64,000 bases of DNA, from positions 1,054,001-1,118,000 of the forward strand of contig NZ_JAPDDT010000001.1 in the NCBI RefSeq assembly GCF_025950235.1, written 5' to 3'. The notes under the pieces were generated by a model. That model was not told where the DNA came from, did no database searches, and was given only the letters and a program-made list of their open reading frames with translations. Positions 9,259 to 19,366 of this stretch are shown here, in pieces. Numbering within the stretch: the first letter of the stretch is position 1; each line of letters begins with the position of its first letter. The position numbers were made by a program, and so were the translations under genes. The stretch comes from Luteolibacter arcticus (GTDB lineage Bacteria > Verrucomicrobiota > Verrucomicrobiia > Verrucomicrobiales > Akkermansiaceae).

Positions 9259-11040
9259 TCAAGAGTCCTGCGCTGGCGTGGTGGGTGGCGCAGGGGTTTC
9301 CGGCACGGTAAGAGCGCCCGGTGAATCACCCGAAGCGGGTGACTGTGGCGGCTTGCCCGGCTCATCGTTGGAAGAGGACGACTCGTCGGAATCGAAGCTG
9401 AAGGTCACCGAGCCGCGGGCCTCCTCGATCCGGATCTTGTTCTCGCTGTTCACGCGCGACACCTCGCTCGCCCCGCAGGACAGGGCATAGCCGAAGCCTT
9501 CATGCCGGTAGCCGATCGCGTGCCTGGTGACGTTGACCACCGGAGGCTGCTCGTCCTTCGCCCACGTCATCTCAAGTCCCCAATCGTCGGGCGCGGAGGT
9601 GCCGGTGAGTTCGACGGCAAGCTTCGTCGGATCACAGCGGAACCGCAGCGCCCCCCCGGCGGCGAGTTCGCAGGAAACCACCAGTGAATCCGCGCCGGCA
9701 TCCTGCACCTTTGGCTCGCCCTTGGTCCGCAGCGGTTGTGAGCCACCGGAGGCGTGGACGACGCCGCGGATACCAGCGATGTCACCGGGCTTGCTCCAGT
9801 GGAAGCCATCCATCACCGGCAGCGTGTCGTAGGTCGCCACCGCAGTCGTCTCGTGCTTCTCCAGATATCGCTCGGCGTAGTCCTGATTGAAGACGTGAAG
9901 GTCGCGGATTCGCCATTGATCGCCTTCCCAGCAGAGGTTCACGCGGTAGAACCGGCTCTCATACCAAATGCTGCGGTTCGCGTCGCCCTTCGAGTCTTCC
10001 AGCGCCACCACCGCGCTCGCAGGGGTGGTCTTGAAGGTATCGCGGAACCATTTCCCCGACTCGCCCAGTGTCTCCACGCGGATCTTCCTTTGGTCCCGTA
10101 GCGCCGCCAGCTTGGCATACTGATACGTCAGTCCGACCGACATCGCGGGCCAGCCGAAGGAATTCTCCTGCCCCGCCTGCATGTAGGAGAAGGCGAGGTT
10201 CGGGCGATTGAAGTTCGTGTCGAAAAACCAATCAATCCACTTCGGATCGCCGCCACCGGGACGATAGACCGGCTCCAAAGTGACCACTCCCTGCCACGAG
10301 CTGCCGATGCCTTGGTCATACTGATGCACCGGATCGCTGCCCAGCATCCGGAAGACCGGCACATTCAGCTGACGCTCCGCCGTCTGCGCGGGCATGAAGG
10401 CATTCAGTCGGCTCGGGTAGTAGGCCTGGTTCCAGTAGCCGCCCCACAGCGTGTAGCCGTCCGTGCCGCTCTGGTCCTTGCAATTGCACGCCGCAGAAAC
10501 CCCGTATTGATCGTGCAGGTAGTTCAGCGTCGGCGCATCGATGATCCAGCAGCCCGCGGACTTCGGATGCTTGCCGAAGACCTCCTTGAATTTCGCCATG
10601 TAGACATCCATCAGCTTCTTCCGCTCCTCAACCGGATAGCCATGGGTGAAGCCGACATTCACATGCCAGTCCCATGGGAAGCGGCCGCGCCACTTGATGC
10701 CCGCGGCCTCCACCTGCGGTTGCACCACCTCGATCCACGCGCCGATCTCGTCGTCCGGGCCAATCTCGCGCTTCAGCAGTTCGATGATGTCCGGGCGGAT
10801 CAGCGCGTCATACTGGATCAGCCAGGTCGTTGGCAAACGGTGCTGGCGCGCCAACTTGATCTGCCGCTCCACCGGCTCCACCAGATCGACGTGGCTGCGA
10901 GGTTCCACCCCGCGGATGAAATTGATGATGTTGACGATGTCCGGCCCCTCGGCTCGCCCCGCGCCCGCTTGGCCCAGCAGGGCAGCGAGCGCCAGAATCA
11001 AGGCCTGAGCCGGCTTCCACGAATTGATACGAAAATTCAT
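9259..11040 (-). CDS. Secreted glycoside hydrolase/polysaccharide deacetylase-like protein
   Basis: This encodes a 593-residue exported protein. ATG 11040 was chosen because it opens a signal peptide (ALILALAALLGQAGAGRA); the frame runs further upstream without plausible coding. The N-terminal part resembles the TIM/NodB-like barrels of putative glycoside hydrolases and deacetylases: it begins DIVNIINFIRGVEPR and continues with LIQYDAL, GAWIEVVQPQ and WHVNVGFTHGYP. The middle is a beta-rich carbohydrate-enzyme-like region. The last 60 residues are low-complexity Ser/Pro/Asp/Glu. No catalytic residues can be assigned with confidence. It lies downstream of a two-component system and beside surface proteins, which fits extracellular glycan processing. 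The exact family is uncertain. Confidence 0.75.
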   Translation of the reverse strand: MNFRINSWKPAQALILALAALLGQAGAGRAEGPDIVNIINFIRGVEPRSHVDLVEPVERQIKLARQHRLPTTWLIQYDALIRPDIIELLKREIGPDDEIGAWIEVVQPQVEAAGIKWRGRFPWDWHVNVGFTHGYPVEERKKLMDVYMAKFKEVFGKHPKSAGCWIIDAPTLNYLHDQYGVSAACNCKDQSGTDGYTLWGGYWNQAYYPSRLNAFMPAQTAERQLNVPVFRMLGSDPVHQYDQGIGSSWQGVVTLEPVYRPGGGDPKWIDWFFDTNFNRPNLAFSYMQAGQENSFGWPAMSVGLTYQYAKLAALRDQRKIRVETLGESGKWFRDTFKTTPASAVVALEDSKGDANRSIWYESRFYRVNLCWEGDQWRIRDLHVFNQDYAERYLEKHETTAVATYDTLPVMDGFHWSKPGDIAGIRGVVHASGGSQPLRTKGEPKVQDAGADSLVVSCELAAGGALRFRCDPTKLAVELTGTSAPDDWGLEMTWAKDEQPPVVNVTRHAIGYRHEGFGYALSCGASEVSRVNSENKIRIEEARGSVTFSFDSDESSSSNDEPGKPPQSPASGDSPGALTVPETPAPPTTPAQDS

Positions 11041-11267
11041 TCCTCGATACGGCCGGCATTTGGTCCCCGACCAATCCCGACAGTATCTCGCCAACGCGTT
11101 CTGCCTACCTCTCCAACCGGAGAGAAAAGCGCGGCCTCCTGGATGGCTAGCTTCGTAGCGGAGCGACCTCGTCGTTTCTGCTGAGGACGGCGGATTCACC
11201 CCGAGAGCGCATCCGTCCCCACGATGCGGACCCGCCTCCGCCGGGAGCATCCGCTACGAGACTCCCC

Positions 11268-11921
11268 TCACTGCAGCCCCTTGAACTTCATCGCTGCCTC
11301 GGTGCGATTGTGCACGTGCAGCTTGGTATAGATACTCCTCAAGTGCCAGCGCACCGCTTCCACGGAGACGCCCAGCCGGTTCGCGATGTCCTTGTTGCCC
11401 ATCCCGCAGGATAGCAGTTCCAGCACCTCCGACTCACGGCGTGAGAGGGACCCCAGCTCCTGGCTCTGCTGTTGCTGCTCGCTGAAGTACTGGATCACCT
11501 TCATCGCCACCCCGCCGCTCATCGCCCCGCCGCCGCGCCGCACCTCACGAATGGCGGAGATCATTTCATCCGGCGTCGAGCGCTTCAGCAGGTAGCCATT
11601 GGCACCGGCTCGCAGCGCACTGAAAATCCGCACCGGGTCCTCGTAGACCGTCACCATCACGATCAGCACGTCAGGCATCGTCTCGCGGAGACGTCGCACG
11701 CAATCGATTCCAGACATGCCGGGAAGCTGGATGTCCATCAGCACGATCGCCGGCGAGAGTTTCGGCAGGATCTTGAGCGCCTCCTCGCCGGTCGAGCACG
11801 TCACCACGCACTCGAGATCCGGCTCCAGCTCGATGATCGTCTTCAGGGCATCGCGCGTAGTGTGGCTGTCTTCCACCACTGCGACCGGAGTTTTCGAGGT
11901 TGGGGATTGGGCTTCGTTCAT
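11268..11921 (-). CDS. NarL/FixJ-family response regulator
   Basis: This is a 217-residue two-component regulator. The receiver domain covers residues 11-125, with an acidic pocket (E17, D18), the phospho-acceptor in VLMDIQLPGMSG (D63), and the conserved T/K side (VMVTVYED, LLKRSTP). A LuxR-type helix-turn-helix fills residues 150-215, with SRRESEVLELLSCGMGNKDIA and the recognition helix VSVEAVRWHLRSI. ATG 11921 overlaps the stop of the upstream histidine kinase gene by four bases (ATGA), so the pair is translationally coupled and the kinase is its obvious partner. The regulated genes are unknown; adjacent surface and glycan genes on the same strand are the natural candidates. Confidence 0.95.
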   Translation of the reverse strand: MNEAQSPTSKTPVAVVEDSHTTRDALKTIIELEPDLECVVTCSTGEEALKILPKLSPAIVLMDIQLPGMSGIDCVRRLRETMPDVLIVMVTVYEDPVRIFSALRAGANGYLLKRSTPDEMISAIREVRRGGGAMSGGVAMKVIQYFSEQQQQSQELGSLSRRESEVLELLSCGMGNKDIANRLGVSVEAVRWHLRSIYTKLHVHNRTEAAMKFKGLQ

Positions 11922-14900
11922 GAGGATCTCAAGGGGAGCGTGAGGCTTACCACGGTGCCACCATCGGGACGGGTGGCAATGTCGCATTCGCCGCCAAGGT
12001 CGTGCATTCGCTCGTGCATCCCGGTGATGCCCTGGCTGCCGGGCTGCGGCGGGTCCGCGGCAAGAATACCGCTGCCATTGTCCGCGATGCTGACGACGAG
12101 GTTGTCCTTCTCCACGCGGACGCCGAGGTCCACGCGGTCCGCACCGGAGTGCTTGATCACGTTGTTGAGTGCTTCCTTGAACGCCAGCAACAGTGAGTGC
12201 CGCGAGCGCGAGCCGAGGCTCCGGCTGGGAATGTCCACCGGCTTCACGGGGTCGCAACGGATGCCTGCCGGCTTCAGCAGGCGCTGTGCATGAAGCCAGA
12301 GGTAACCGGCAAGGTCATCGACCGAGTCGTAGTCTGGATTGATCGCCCACACGATCTCATCAAGCGCGGAAACAAGCGACCGCGAGACATCGCCAAGCGT
12401 CCCCAAATAATTCGACTTCGTCGTCGCGGGAATGGCGGGATTCCCGATCAGAGAGCCGAGCAGGCCGATCTCCGTGAGACCAGCGCCCAGCTCATCGTGC
12501 AAGTCACGGGCGACCCGCGCCCGTTCGATCTCGAGCGCCCGCTCGGATTCCGCGTGTTCCTTCTTGGCGATCTCCATGGTGAGCTGAGAGGTCCGGCGTC
12601 GCACCAATCGCTGGAGAATCGCCGCCCATGCCAGCACCAGCGACAGCCCGCCCAAGAGCACCGCCACCAACAGCAGCAGGCGGCGCGTGCTCCACCACGA
12701 GGGACGCGAGACGAGCTGCAGCGCCTGATCACCCGCCGTGCGAATCTCGAAATCCCCGGGGCCCATCGCAAGAGGAGCGGAAGTCGCCGCGAAGTAAACG
12801 CCGTCCACCCGCACCACCGAGTCGCGAAGAAAGGTCGCGTCACTGGCAGAAGCGGAGGGCCCCACCGCAAAGTAGCGCAGCTCTCCCGACTCCAGCTCAA
12901 GCCTCCGCTCACCACTCTGGATCGTGTCGCTGATCACGCGGCCATCCATTCTTATGAAGAACCCATCCTGCGCGAGGTCCGGCAGCTTCGACGGCTCCGG
13001 CATGCGTGGCTCGGGCAGTGCCTCATGAGCCAGCACCCGCACCACCGGCTGCACGATCACCGGCGAGATCGGGCCAGTGCGGGCGAAGCCCACGACCTCC
13101 ACCTGGTCGCCGGGCACGGTGCCTTGGGCGGAGTCGCTCACGATCCGCAAAGAGTACGTGCCATCCGAGACGAGCAAGGTGTCGTCATTGCGCGCCATCA
13201 TCTGGCCACGCCATCGCACACGGTTCAGCGCGGTGGACTTCGAGGTGAAGCGCCACAAGTCCGGCACCGTCACCATCGGCACTTCGCGGGGATCGGCAGG
13301 AGCCAGTTCGATCACCGAAAGGCTGGCATTGCCCAGCGAGAAGACCCCGGGACTCAGCCGCTTGAGCTGGCGGCTCCAACTGGTGGCAAACACCCCGCGA
13401 AACTTGAGCCGCGCTCCCACCAGACTGTTTGCCGGCACACGCAGCAACTCCACCGGCAACGGGTAGAATTGATTCGATTGCAGCACCGCGGTGCCGTCGC
13501 GCGTCAACAGCTCGACCCGCTCCGCCTCGTGCGAGATCACGATTGCCTCGATCTCCACCAACTCGGCATCAAGGCTGCCGTTGAGAAGTTCTTCCCAATT
13601 CGGTCGCCGCGGCGGCGGCAGCGCGCCGGGACCTTGGAAGCGGCACCGCTCCGCCACCACGATTGGTGAGAAATCGCCGGGCGCGGTGATCCCTTCCACG
13701 ATCCATCGCTCGCCCAACTCCGGCAAGGGGGTTGGCGGCGCGTCTTCCGTGAGGACGAAGATGCCGCCACTTTCATCCTGCAGGACAATCGAGCGGTAGT
13801 TCGCCATCGTCACCACCCCTTGGAGTAGCACCCGCTGCAATTTCCCCGCCTCCTCCGGCTGCAATTCGCGGACCTGCCCGGCCCACGTCAGTTGCCGGGC
13901 TGGATCCGTCCAGGGCGCCTCGAAGTGGACTTGCTCCGCAGCCAGCACGCACAATCCACCCTCATAAGCCACGCCGGAGGCGGTGATGCGCCGGCCGACC
14001 AGCTTCCACACATCGAGCCCGGCGGGATTCAGCACCGTTACCTCGGAGCGCTTCTGATCGGTGGCCACCTCCAGGCGAAGTTGCTGTCCCTCCAGCGCCG
14101 CGTAGGTAATGCTGCCCGCGATCTGCCGCCACGACGAGGTCGCCACCGGCGGCCGCTCCGGCAGGATCCGCCATGCCGGCCGGGTGCCGCCAATCTTCAA
14201 CCGCGCCCCATCGTCGCATCGCAGACGAAACGTGTAGTTACCCTCCGTCGGCACTTCGATCTGTCCGGAGAACCGCAACGCCACATCCTCCATGCGTCCC
14301 ACCGGCGTCGCATCGATTTGCGAAACCACGCCTGTCGCATCGCCAGCGCCGCTCGCCGGCACATCATCGAGCGAGCTGATCTCCTTCACTGGGAAACGCT
14401 CGTAGCTCAATCCCTGTGCCTTCCCCTCCTCATGCCACAGCCACGTTCCGGGAATGATCTCATGACGGAATCCCGGACCCTCCAGCGCGAGCTGCAAGAT
14501 CGACGCCGCGCGACCATTGAACCACTCCAACTCCAGCGGATGCTTCCCTTTCGCCAGGAACAAGGAACCGCTGCGTTCAAGCGGCGGGTGACGGCCGTCG
14601 ATCTCGATCAACGGACCGCTCCCGCAATCGATCTTGAACCCTCGACGCACGAAGCGGCTCGGCGGAAAATCCAGCACGATCCCCTTCCCCACTTCGATCT
14701 GTTTCCACGCCTCCTCCGGAAGCGCGACCTCCAGAATCGTCGCGCCCGAATCATCCTCCAGCGCCAACCGGCCGCCGACGGAATCCGCGGCCAGGACCGC
14801 ACCGGAAATCTGTGCCGGAATGCGAACGTCTCCCTCTTCCACCGAGCGCTCCCACAGCGTCCGCAACGACATCGGCTCCCCCCGCGCGACCGTCGCCAAC

Positions 14901-14998
14901 GAGACCAGCGCGAACAGCAGCCATCCGGCAACCGCGGCCCGCCGCTCCCCGGCCCGTCCCCATTCCAGCCGCGCCTGTCTCGAAATGACTCCCTTCAC
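11918..14998 (-). CDS. Membrane histidine kinase with PA14 and OB-like repeats in its periplasmic sensor
   Basis: This encodes a 1026-residue sensor kinase of the NarX/DesK (HisKA_3) class. GTG 14998 was chosen because an AGAGAG stretch precedes it and a signal/membrane segment (VAGWLLFALVSLATVARG) follows; an in-frame ATG at 15121 has neither. The very long periplasmic part holds a PA14-like domain (about 200-340: NYTFRLRCDDGARLKIGG) and several OB-like repeats of the form VVTMANYRSIVLQDESGG. A second membrane helix near 770-795 leads to a coiled coil, then ARDLHDELGAG with the phospho-His at 834. A HATPase domain follows (EALNNVIKHSGA, IADNGSGI, GGTVVSLTLP). PA14 domains often bind glycans, so an extracellular carbohydrate signal is inferred. 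Confidence 0.9.
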   Translation of the reverse strand: MKGVISRQARLEWGRAGERRAAVAGWLLFALVSLATVARGEPMSLRTLWERSVEEGDVRIPAQISGAVLAADSVGGRLALEDDSGATILEVALPEEAWKQIEVGKGIVLDFPPSRFVRRGFKIDCGSGPLIEIDGRHPPLERSGSLFLAKGKHPLELEWFNGRAASILQLALEGPGFRHEIIPGTWLWHEEGKAQGLSYERFPVKEISSLDDVPASGAGDATGVVSQIDATPVGRMEDVALRFSGQIEVPTEGNYTFRLRCDDGARLKIGGTRPAWRILPERPPVATSSWRQIAGSITYAALEGQQLRLEVATDQKRSEVTVLNPAGLDVWKLVGRRITASGVAYEGGLCVLAAEQVHFEAPWTDPARQLTWAGQVRELQPEEAGKLQRVLLQGVVTMANYRSIVLQDESGGIFVLTEDAPPTPLPELGERWIVEGITAPGDFSPIVVAERCRFQGPGALPPPRRPNWEELLNGSLDAELVEIEAIVISHEAERVELLTRDGTAVLQSNQFYPLPVELLRVPANSLVGARLKFRGVFATSWSRQLKRLSPGVFSLGNASLSVIELAPADPREVPMVTVPDLWRFTSKSTALNRVRWRGQMMARNDDTLLVSDGTYSLRIVSDSAQGTVPGDQVEVVGFARTGPISPVIVQPVVRVLAHEALPEPRMPEPSKLPDLAQDGFFIRMDGRVISDTIQSGERRLELESGELRYFAVGPSASASDATFLRDSVVRVDGVYFAATSAPLAMGPGDFEIRTAGDQALQLVSRPSWWSTRRLLLLVAVLLGGLSLVLAWAAILQRLVRRRTSQLTMEIAKKEHAESERALEIERARVARDLHDELGAGLTEIGLLGSLIGNPAIPATTKSNYLGTLGDVSRSLVSALDEIVWAINPDYDSVDDLAGYLWLHAQRLLKPAGIRCDPVKPVDIPSRSLGSRSRHSLLLAFKEALNNVIKHSGADRVDLGVRVEKDNLVVSIADNGSGILAADPPQPGSQGITGMHERMHDLGGECDIATRPDGGTVVSLTLPLRSS

Positions 14999-15240
14999 GT
15001 CTCTCTGGTTTCTCCCACGCCCTCGCCGCACTCCCAATCTCAAGCTGCGCCATACCTCATTTCTCCCCGAAAGGAGAGAAAAGAGGAAACGCTGGGAGAC
15101 TACGGAGGACCGACGTTCCATGCTTCCGCCAAGGCTAGGCCCGGCTGGGCGCGGCCCTCGGAATCCGCGGATTGAGAGCTCTGCACCGTGAGAAACTTAC
15201 CCGGCCGTGGCACCGGGCCATGCAGAAACAAACAAGGCTT

Positions 15241-17685
15241 TCACGGCAGCCTCGAACTCACCCGGAAAATTCCCCGGCTCGCCGTGGCGTCCAGCGCGCG
15301 GATCGTCGTTCCTTCCTGCCCGGGTGTATAAGGCAGTGCGATTTCCCAAAGTCCGCTCCCCTCGGCAAAGTGCTCCACCGCATAAAGTCGTGCAGGTGAA
15401 GAGACATAGGAAATCGTGCCCGTGCCGGGACCGGTGCGGATGAAGGTGGCCATGAACCGAGAGTTCCCGGTGGAGGGATTACTTACCCCCAGGAATTCGG
15501 TCCGGTTGCTCTGCCCGTCACCATCCAGATCGGCATCCGGTTCCGCCTTCCGGGCATCGATGTCCGTGGCGGAGAACTTCTCCATCATCCATGAGTAGTA
15601 GGCAGATTCCTCGGCAAAGGCGCCGCCCATCGCCTGCTGACCGCTGGCGCTGAAGTGCAGCTCATCACCATTCATGCCAAAATCATCGGTGGAAAAGACC
15701 GCCGTCCGCGGATCGGCCGCGGCCACGGCATCCTGGGCCGCCCGCACCTGATCCAGCCAAGTGGCACTGATCGCGGTCTGCTGGCTGGACAATCGGGCGA
15801 TCACAAATGCGAGCGAAGCGCCATACGTCGTCCGGACGTCCGCGATGAAACCTGTTAGATTCGCCTGATAGAGCCCGGCCGAGGACGCGGAGGCATCGCC
15901 CTCGCCCTGCATCCACACCATCGAGTCGAGTTCCAGCGTGGCGGACGGATGCTTGGCCGCCAGTGCGGCGAGTCCTTCGGTGACGGTCTGTTGAAAGGTC
16001 ACGTAGTCCGGGCCATCGTTCGTGGTGGTGGCATCTCCGCCTCCCTTCCACTGCGTCTTGAGGTCGGTTCCGCCGTTCGCATACTTGATGATCGCCACGC
16101 GGGTCCCGGCCTCGTGCGCGTGCAGGTCCGCCAGCCGCCGTCCCAGCACGATCTCCGGACCGAATTGCGAGGTCTCGCTCAAGCCCGGGCGCAGCGTGGT
16201 CAAGCTGCCCGAGCCACCTTCCACCCGATAAAAGAAGTCCACATCGGACTGCGGGGATTGAAGGTTCGCCGGCAGGCTCGCCACCATGGCCCGGCCATCG
16301 GCATTCGATTGTCCGGCGAGCAGGATGATGCGGACCTTGGTCACCGTGGAGGGCGTGGTGGCTGGCTTCTCCTCGTCATAGATCGCCGTCACCTGTGAAG
16401 CCGAGAGCGCGGCAGGCGTTACCCGCACTTCATCCAGCGTGCCATGGAAGTTGTAGTGCATCGAAGTCGTCGGATACGCCTTGCCGATGCTGTCGATGGC
16501 AAAGGAGGTGTTGCCCGCCAGGGTCTCACTCACCTGACCGTCCATGAAGAGCGTGAGGTTGCCCGTCCCGTCAGCCACCAGCGCGTAGTGGCGAAGTTCG
16601 CTGTCCTTCGGTGAGGTGAAGTCGAGCGTCGTCCCGGTCGAGGAGCGGAAGCGCAGGCCGGTATTGCTGTCGTTGAGCCAGATGAAGTCGTTGGTATTGT
16701 CCGAGCGGCCCATCACCATCCCCTTGTTCGTGCCGATGCCGTCGCGGCGTGCCCACCACGTGGCCGACCATGGCTGGGTGGCCGTGTAGTAGCCCGGCGC
16801 GGGCAGCGTCACGCGCGACGTATCCGCGCCATCCAGGGCCAGCGCGCCGCTCCCCTCCACCACCGCCTCGGGAGCGGTGGTGATGGTGGCGTTTCCCTGG
16901 GCCGCGCCGTGGAAGCTGCCGGAACCGCTGTCATTGAGGTTCCCGTCGAAACGGTAGTGGAAGCCCGCATACGGCGATCCGGCATCCCGGTCATTCGATG
17001 AGTAAAGAGAGCTGATCTCAGCCGGCCCGAGGGCCTCGTCGAAGATCCAGACTTCGTCGATGTGGCCATTGAAGTCGAAGTCGTTGGCAGCGGTGTAAGC
17101 CTCTCCAATCGTATCCACGATAAAGCCAGTCTGCTTGCCGTTGGCGGTGCTGAAAGGCTGTCCGTCGACGTACACCGCGATGGTGGTGCCGTAGCCCACT
17201 ACCGCATAATGGTGCCAATCATAATCCCTCGCCACCGCGAAGTCGGCTTCCCTCTCGGCAGCATTGGACGACCCCCGCCAGCGCATGCCGATGCCGCTCG
17301 CATCATTCAACCCGATGAAGTGGTTCGTATTATCCCGCTGGCCGATGACCATGTCCCACTGGCTCGCCCCTCCGGTATCCCCGGAAGACTTCCTCGCCCA
17401 AAAAGTGACCGTGTAAGGAATGCCCGAGCTAAAGGTCTTCGACGGGATGGAAATGAAATCGCGGTCCGCATGGAAATTCATCGCGCCATTTCCAAACTTG
17501 AAGTCCCCCGCTGCGCTCACGATCCCGCTGTTCCCCACCGTTCCATTGTCCGTCAGCGTCCCGTGCCGGGCATTGCCGGAGACGTCGGAGTAGTCGGTGT
17601 CGAATGAGTAGTGAGCCCATACGCCTGCCGTGGCAGGGAGGGCATGCAATACGGCGGCACAGGAAATCAGGCGGGAGGAGATCAT
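15241..17685 (-). CDS. Secreted LamG-LamG-sialate O-acetylesterase (SASA/CE6-like) protein
   Basis: This 814-residue exported enzyme removes acyl groups from carbohydrates by family analogy. ATG 17685 starts a signal peptide ending ALPATAGVWA. Two LamG/concanavalin-like modules cover about 20-230 and 240-450; both contain matching TVTFWARK/SATWWARR and DEVWIFDEAL/DEVRVTPAAL segments, so they arose by duplication. The SGNH-type hydrolase domain (about 450-700) has the nucleophile block LLAGQSNADGR near 457, IIKYANGGTDL, WMQGEGDAS near 593 and the acid/base block DELHFSASGQQ near 675. A DADLDGDGQSNRTEF calcium-binding stretch and a short beta tail close the protein. It lies 112 bp downstream of the FecR-LamG gene, so it could be controlled by that sigma system. 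Confidence 0.88.
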   Translation of the reverse strand: MISSRLISCAAVLHALPATAGVWAHYSFDTDYSDVSGNARHGTLTDNGTVGNSGIVSAAGDFKFGNGAMNFHADRDFISIPSKTFSSGIPYTVTFWARKSSGDTGGASQWDMVIGQRDNTNHFIGLNDASGIGMRWRGSSNAAEREADFAVARDYDWHHYAVVGYGTTIAVYVDGQPFSTANGKQTGFIVDTIGEAYTAANDFDFNGHIDEVWIFDEALGPAEISSLYSSNDRDAGSPYAGFHYRFDGNLNDSGSGSFHGAAQGNATITTAPEAVVEGSGALALDGADTSRVTLPAPGYYTATQPWSATWWARRDGIGTNKGMVMGRSDNTNDFIWLNDSNTGLRFRSSTGTTLDFTSPKDSELRHYALVADGTGNLTLFMDGQVSETLAGNTSFAIDSIGKAYPTTSMHYNFHGTLDEVRVTPAALSASQVTAIYDEEKPATTPSTVTKVRIILLAGQSNADGRAMVASLPANLQSPQSDVDFFYRVEGGSGSLTTLRPGLSETSQFGPEIVLGRRLADLHAHEAGTRVAIIKYANGGTDLKTQWKGGGDATTTNDGPDYVTFQQTVTEGLAALAAKHPSATLELDSMVWMQGEGDASASSAGLYQANLTGFIADVRTTYGASLAFVIARLSSQQTAISATWLDQVRAAQDAVAAADPRTAVFSTDDFGMNGDELHFSASGQQAMGGAFAEESAYYSWMMEKFSATDIDARKAEPDADLDGDGQSNRTEFLGVSNPSTGNSRFMATFIRTGPGTGTISYVSSPARLYAVEHFAEGSGLWEIALPYTPGQEGTTIRALDATASRGIFRVSSRLP

Positions 17686-17797
17686 GGATTGATGGGTTTC
17701 ATGGGTTGGCACCAAGCGCTTGGGCACGCCGGCATTAGGGAATGCGGAAACCACCGATCGGTTAGCAGGATTTCCCGGAAAATTCCGCCGGCTCCCT

Positions 17798-19366
17798 TCA
17801 ATCCGCCGCGACGAACCGGTTCTCCTGATAGAGAATCCTCACCTGCTCATCGCTCAACGCACTGCGCATGATGAACAGTTCATCCACCATCACCGGCACA
17901 TTCCCCGGTCCACCGGGCATCATGCTATCATAGGCCACGCGCAACCGCGTCTGTGGTCCGCTGCCGACCCGCGTGTCCACGTCCGTGCCCATCGTCGCCC
18001 AGGTGGTGGGCACCCGCTCGCCATCAATGTAGTGGTTGACCTTCACCTCGCCGCCCTCGCTGACTTCCCCGGTGAAGACGCAGGCGATGTGATGCCACTT
18101 CCCATCGAGCACCCGCCGGCTACCGATCCTGCCTGCTGTTAGGAAACCGTTTGCTCCCCACTGGGTGCCGATGATCCCTGAGATGCAGTGAGCCCGTAGG
18201 GTCCAACTGCCCCCCTCGATCGATTCATCCCCCCACATCACGACCGAGGGAGTGTAGTACACATTGCTGGTAGTGTAGCGGCGTGGAATCGGTGCCCCCT
18301 TGACCCACACCGCGATCGTTCTCGGCCCGCCGCCGGAGATGCCGGCAAAGGCACTTTCCGCGAATGCGTTCCCATCTGTTAGATCCAGCCCTGAGCCAAA
18401 CGCGCCCTCCGTAAGCCGCGGCGTCACCGCCTGCCCGTCCAGTCCCCGGACCTGCAATGGAGCGGGAGTCATGCCCCGCGCCGTTGCCGGAAAGGCACCG
18501 GCAGATTCCTCATCAAAGCTCCAATGGATGTAGGCCGGCTCACGCTGCAGTTCCTCCACGAATAGCCCCGGATCCGCAGGCGCCAGCCTGGATCGACCGA
18601 CCAAATCCGCGATCGCCGCTTCGCCGGTGCGGAGCGTGGTGGGAGAGATTCCCGGCAACTTCGATTCCAGTCGTACTTCGCCGGCCTCCACCTGAATGCG
18701 GTCGCTGCCGGTCGAGACCGCCACACCGAAACGAGTCGCGGAACAACTCGCCCTCAGTCGCTCCGTCATGACCATGAAATCCGTATCCTGCTCACTTGTC
18801 TCAAACCACGCCTTGCCTTGCGAAACGCTCACCCGCTGCGGATCGCTGATTTCTAGAATCGCCGGCCCTTCCACGACGATGCGCGTGCGCTTCCGCGTCA
18901 CGATCTCCAGACTCCCCCGGTTCACGACTAGGCGCGTGCCCGGCCGGAATTCCCCATCGGGCCCGATGCCGCCATTGGTGTACTCCCACAGTGTCTTCGC
19001 GCCCGCGGTGACTTGGGCAGGCGGTTGCTCTTTCGTCTGCAGCATCAGCAGGCTCCCGGCCACTGCCAGCAGCGCGACCATAGCCGCAGCCGCCACATAA
19101 ATAAGCCGTCGTGGTCGCGGTTCCCGCGAATGCTTTGGAAACGTCACCACGCTACTTTCGTCCTGCCCATCTTCCGGGATCGACGCCTCGGCGGACCAGT
19201 GCAAGAGCGTGGCGAATGCCATGTGCTCGCGATAGGCCCGGCGTGCCTCCGGATCCTCGCGCAATTGCAACATCAGCCACCAATGGTCGTCCGCGCTGAT
19301 GATGCCGTCTTCCAGATCTTGGAAGGCCTGCTCCAATCGCCGGGAATCGGGGAGGCGCGATTTCAT
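17798..19366 (-). CDS. FecR-domain membrane protein fused to LamG (putative sigma regulator)
   Basis: This is a 522-residue single-pass membrane protein. ATG 19366 overlaps the sigma factor stop by four bases (ATGA); ATG 19375 is an alternative. The cytoplasmic N-terminal 95 residues (EQAFQDLEDGIISADDHWWL) look like the short anti-sigma segment found in verrucomicrobial/planctomycete FecR proteins. One membrane helix follows (LIYVAAAAMVALLAVAGSLL), then a FecR domain (about 130-250, with RTRIVVEGPAILEI and ATRFGVAVS). The distal half is a LamG/concanavalin-like domain (about 270-515: IHWSFDEES, GSGLDLTDG, TIAVWVKG, GKWHHIACVFTG, VDELFIMRSALSDEQV). It probably controls the upstream sigma factor in response to an extracellular ligand bound by LamG; this role is inferred. 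Confidence 0.9.
   Translation of the reverse strand: MKSRLPDSRRLEQAFQDLEDGIISADDHWWLMLQLREDPEARRAYREHMAFATLLHWSAEASIPEDGQDESSVVTFPKHSREPRPRRLIYVAAAAMVALLAVAGSLLMLQTKEQPPAQVTAGAKTLWEYTNGGIGPDGEFRPGTRLVVNRGSLEIVTRKRTRIVVEGPAILEISDPQRVSVSQGKAWFETSEQDTDFMVMTERLRASCSATRFGVAVSTGSDRIQVEAGEVRLESKLPGISPTTLRTGEAAIADLVGRSRLAPADPGLFVEELQREPAYIHWSFDEESAGAFPATARGMTPAPLQVRGLDGQAVTPRLTEGAFGSGLDLTDGNAFAESAFAGISGGGPRTIAVWVKGAPIPRRYTTSNVYYTPSVVMWGDESIEGGSWTLRAHCISGIIGTQWGANGFLTAGRIGSRRVLDGKWHHIACVFTGEVSEGGEVKVNHYIDGERVPTTWATMGTDVDTRVGSGPQTRLRVAYDSMMPGGPGNVPVMVDELFIMRSALSDEQVRILYQENRFVAAD

Noticed and set aside
11041..11250. In-frame 70-residue extension upstream of the glycoside hydrolase-like gene
   Set aside because: The extension is Arg/Gly/Pro-rich and would bury the signal peptide inside the chain; ATG 11040 is better.
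12197..15175. 490- and 427-residue plus-strand frames
   Set aside because: They lie fully opposite the histidine kinase gene and show the His/Arg/Gln bias typical of antisense frames in GC-rich DNA.
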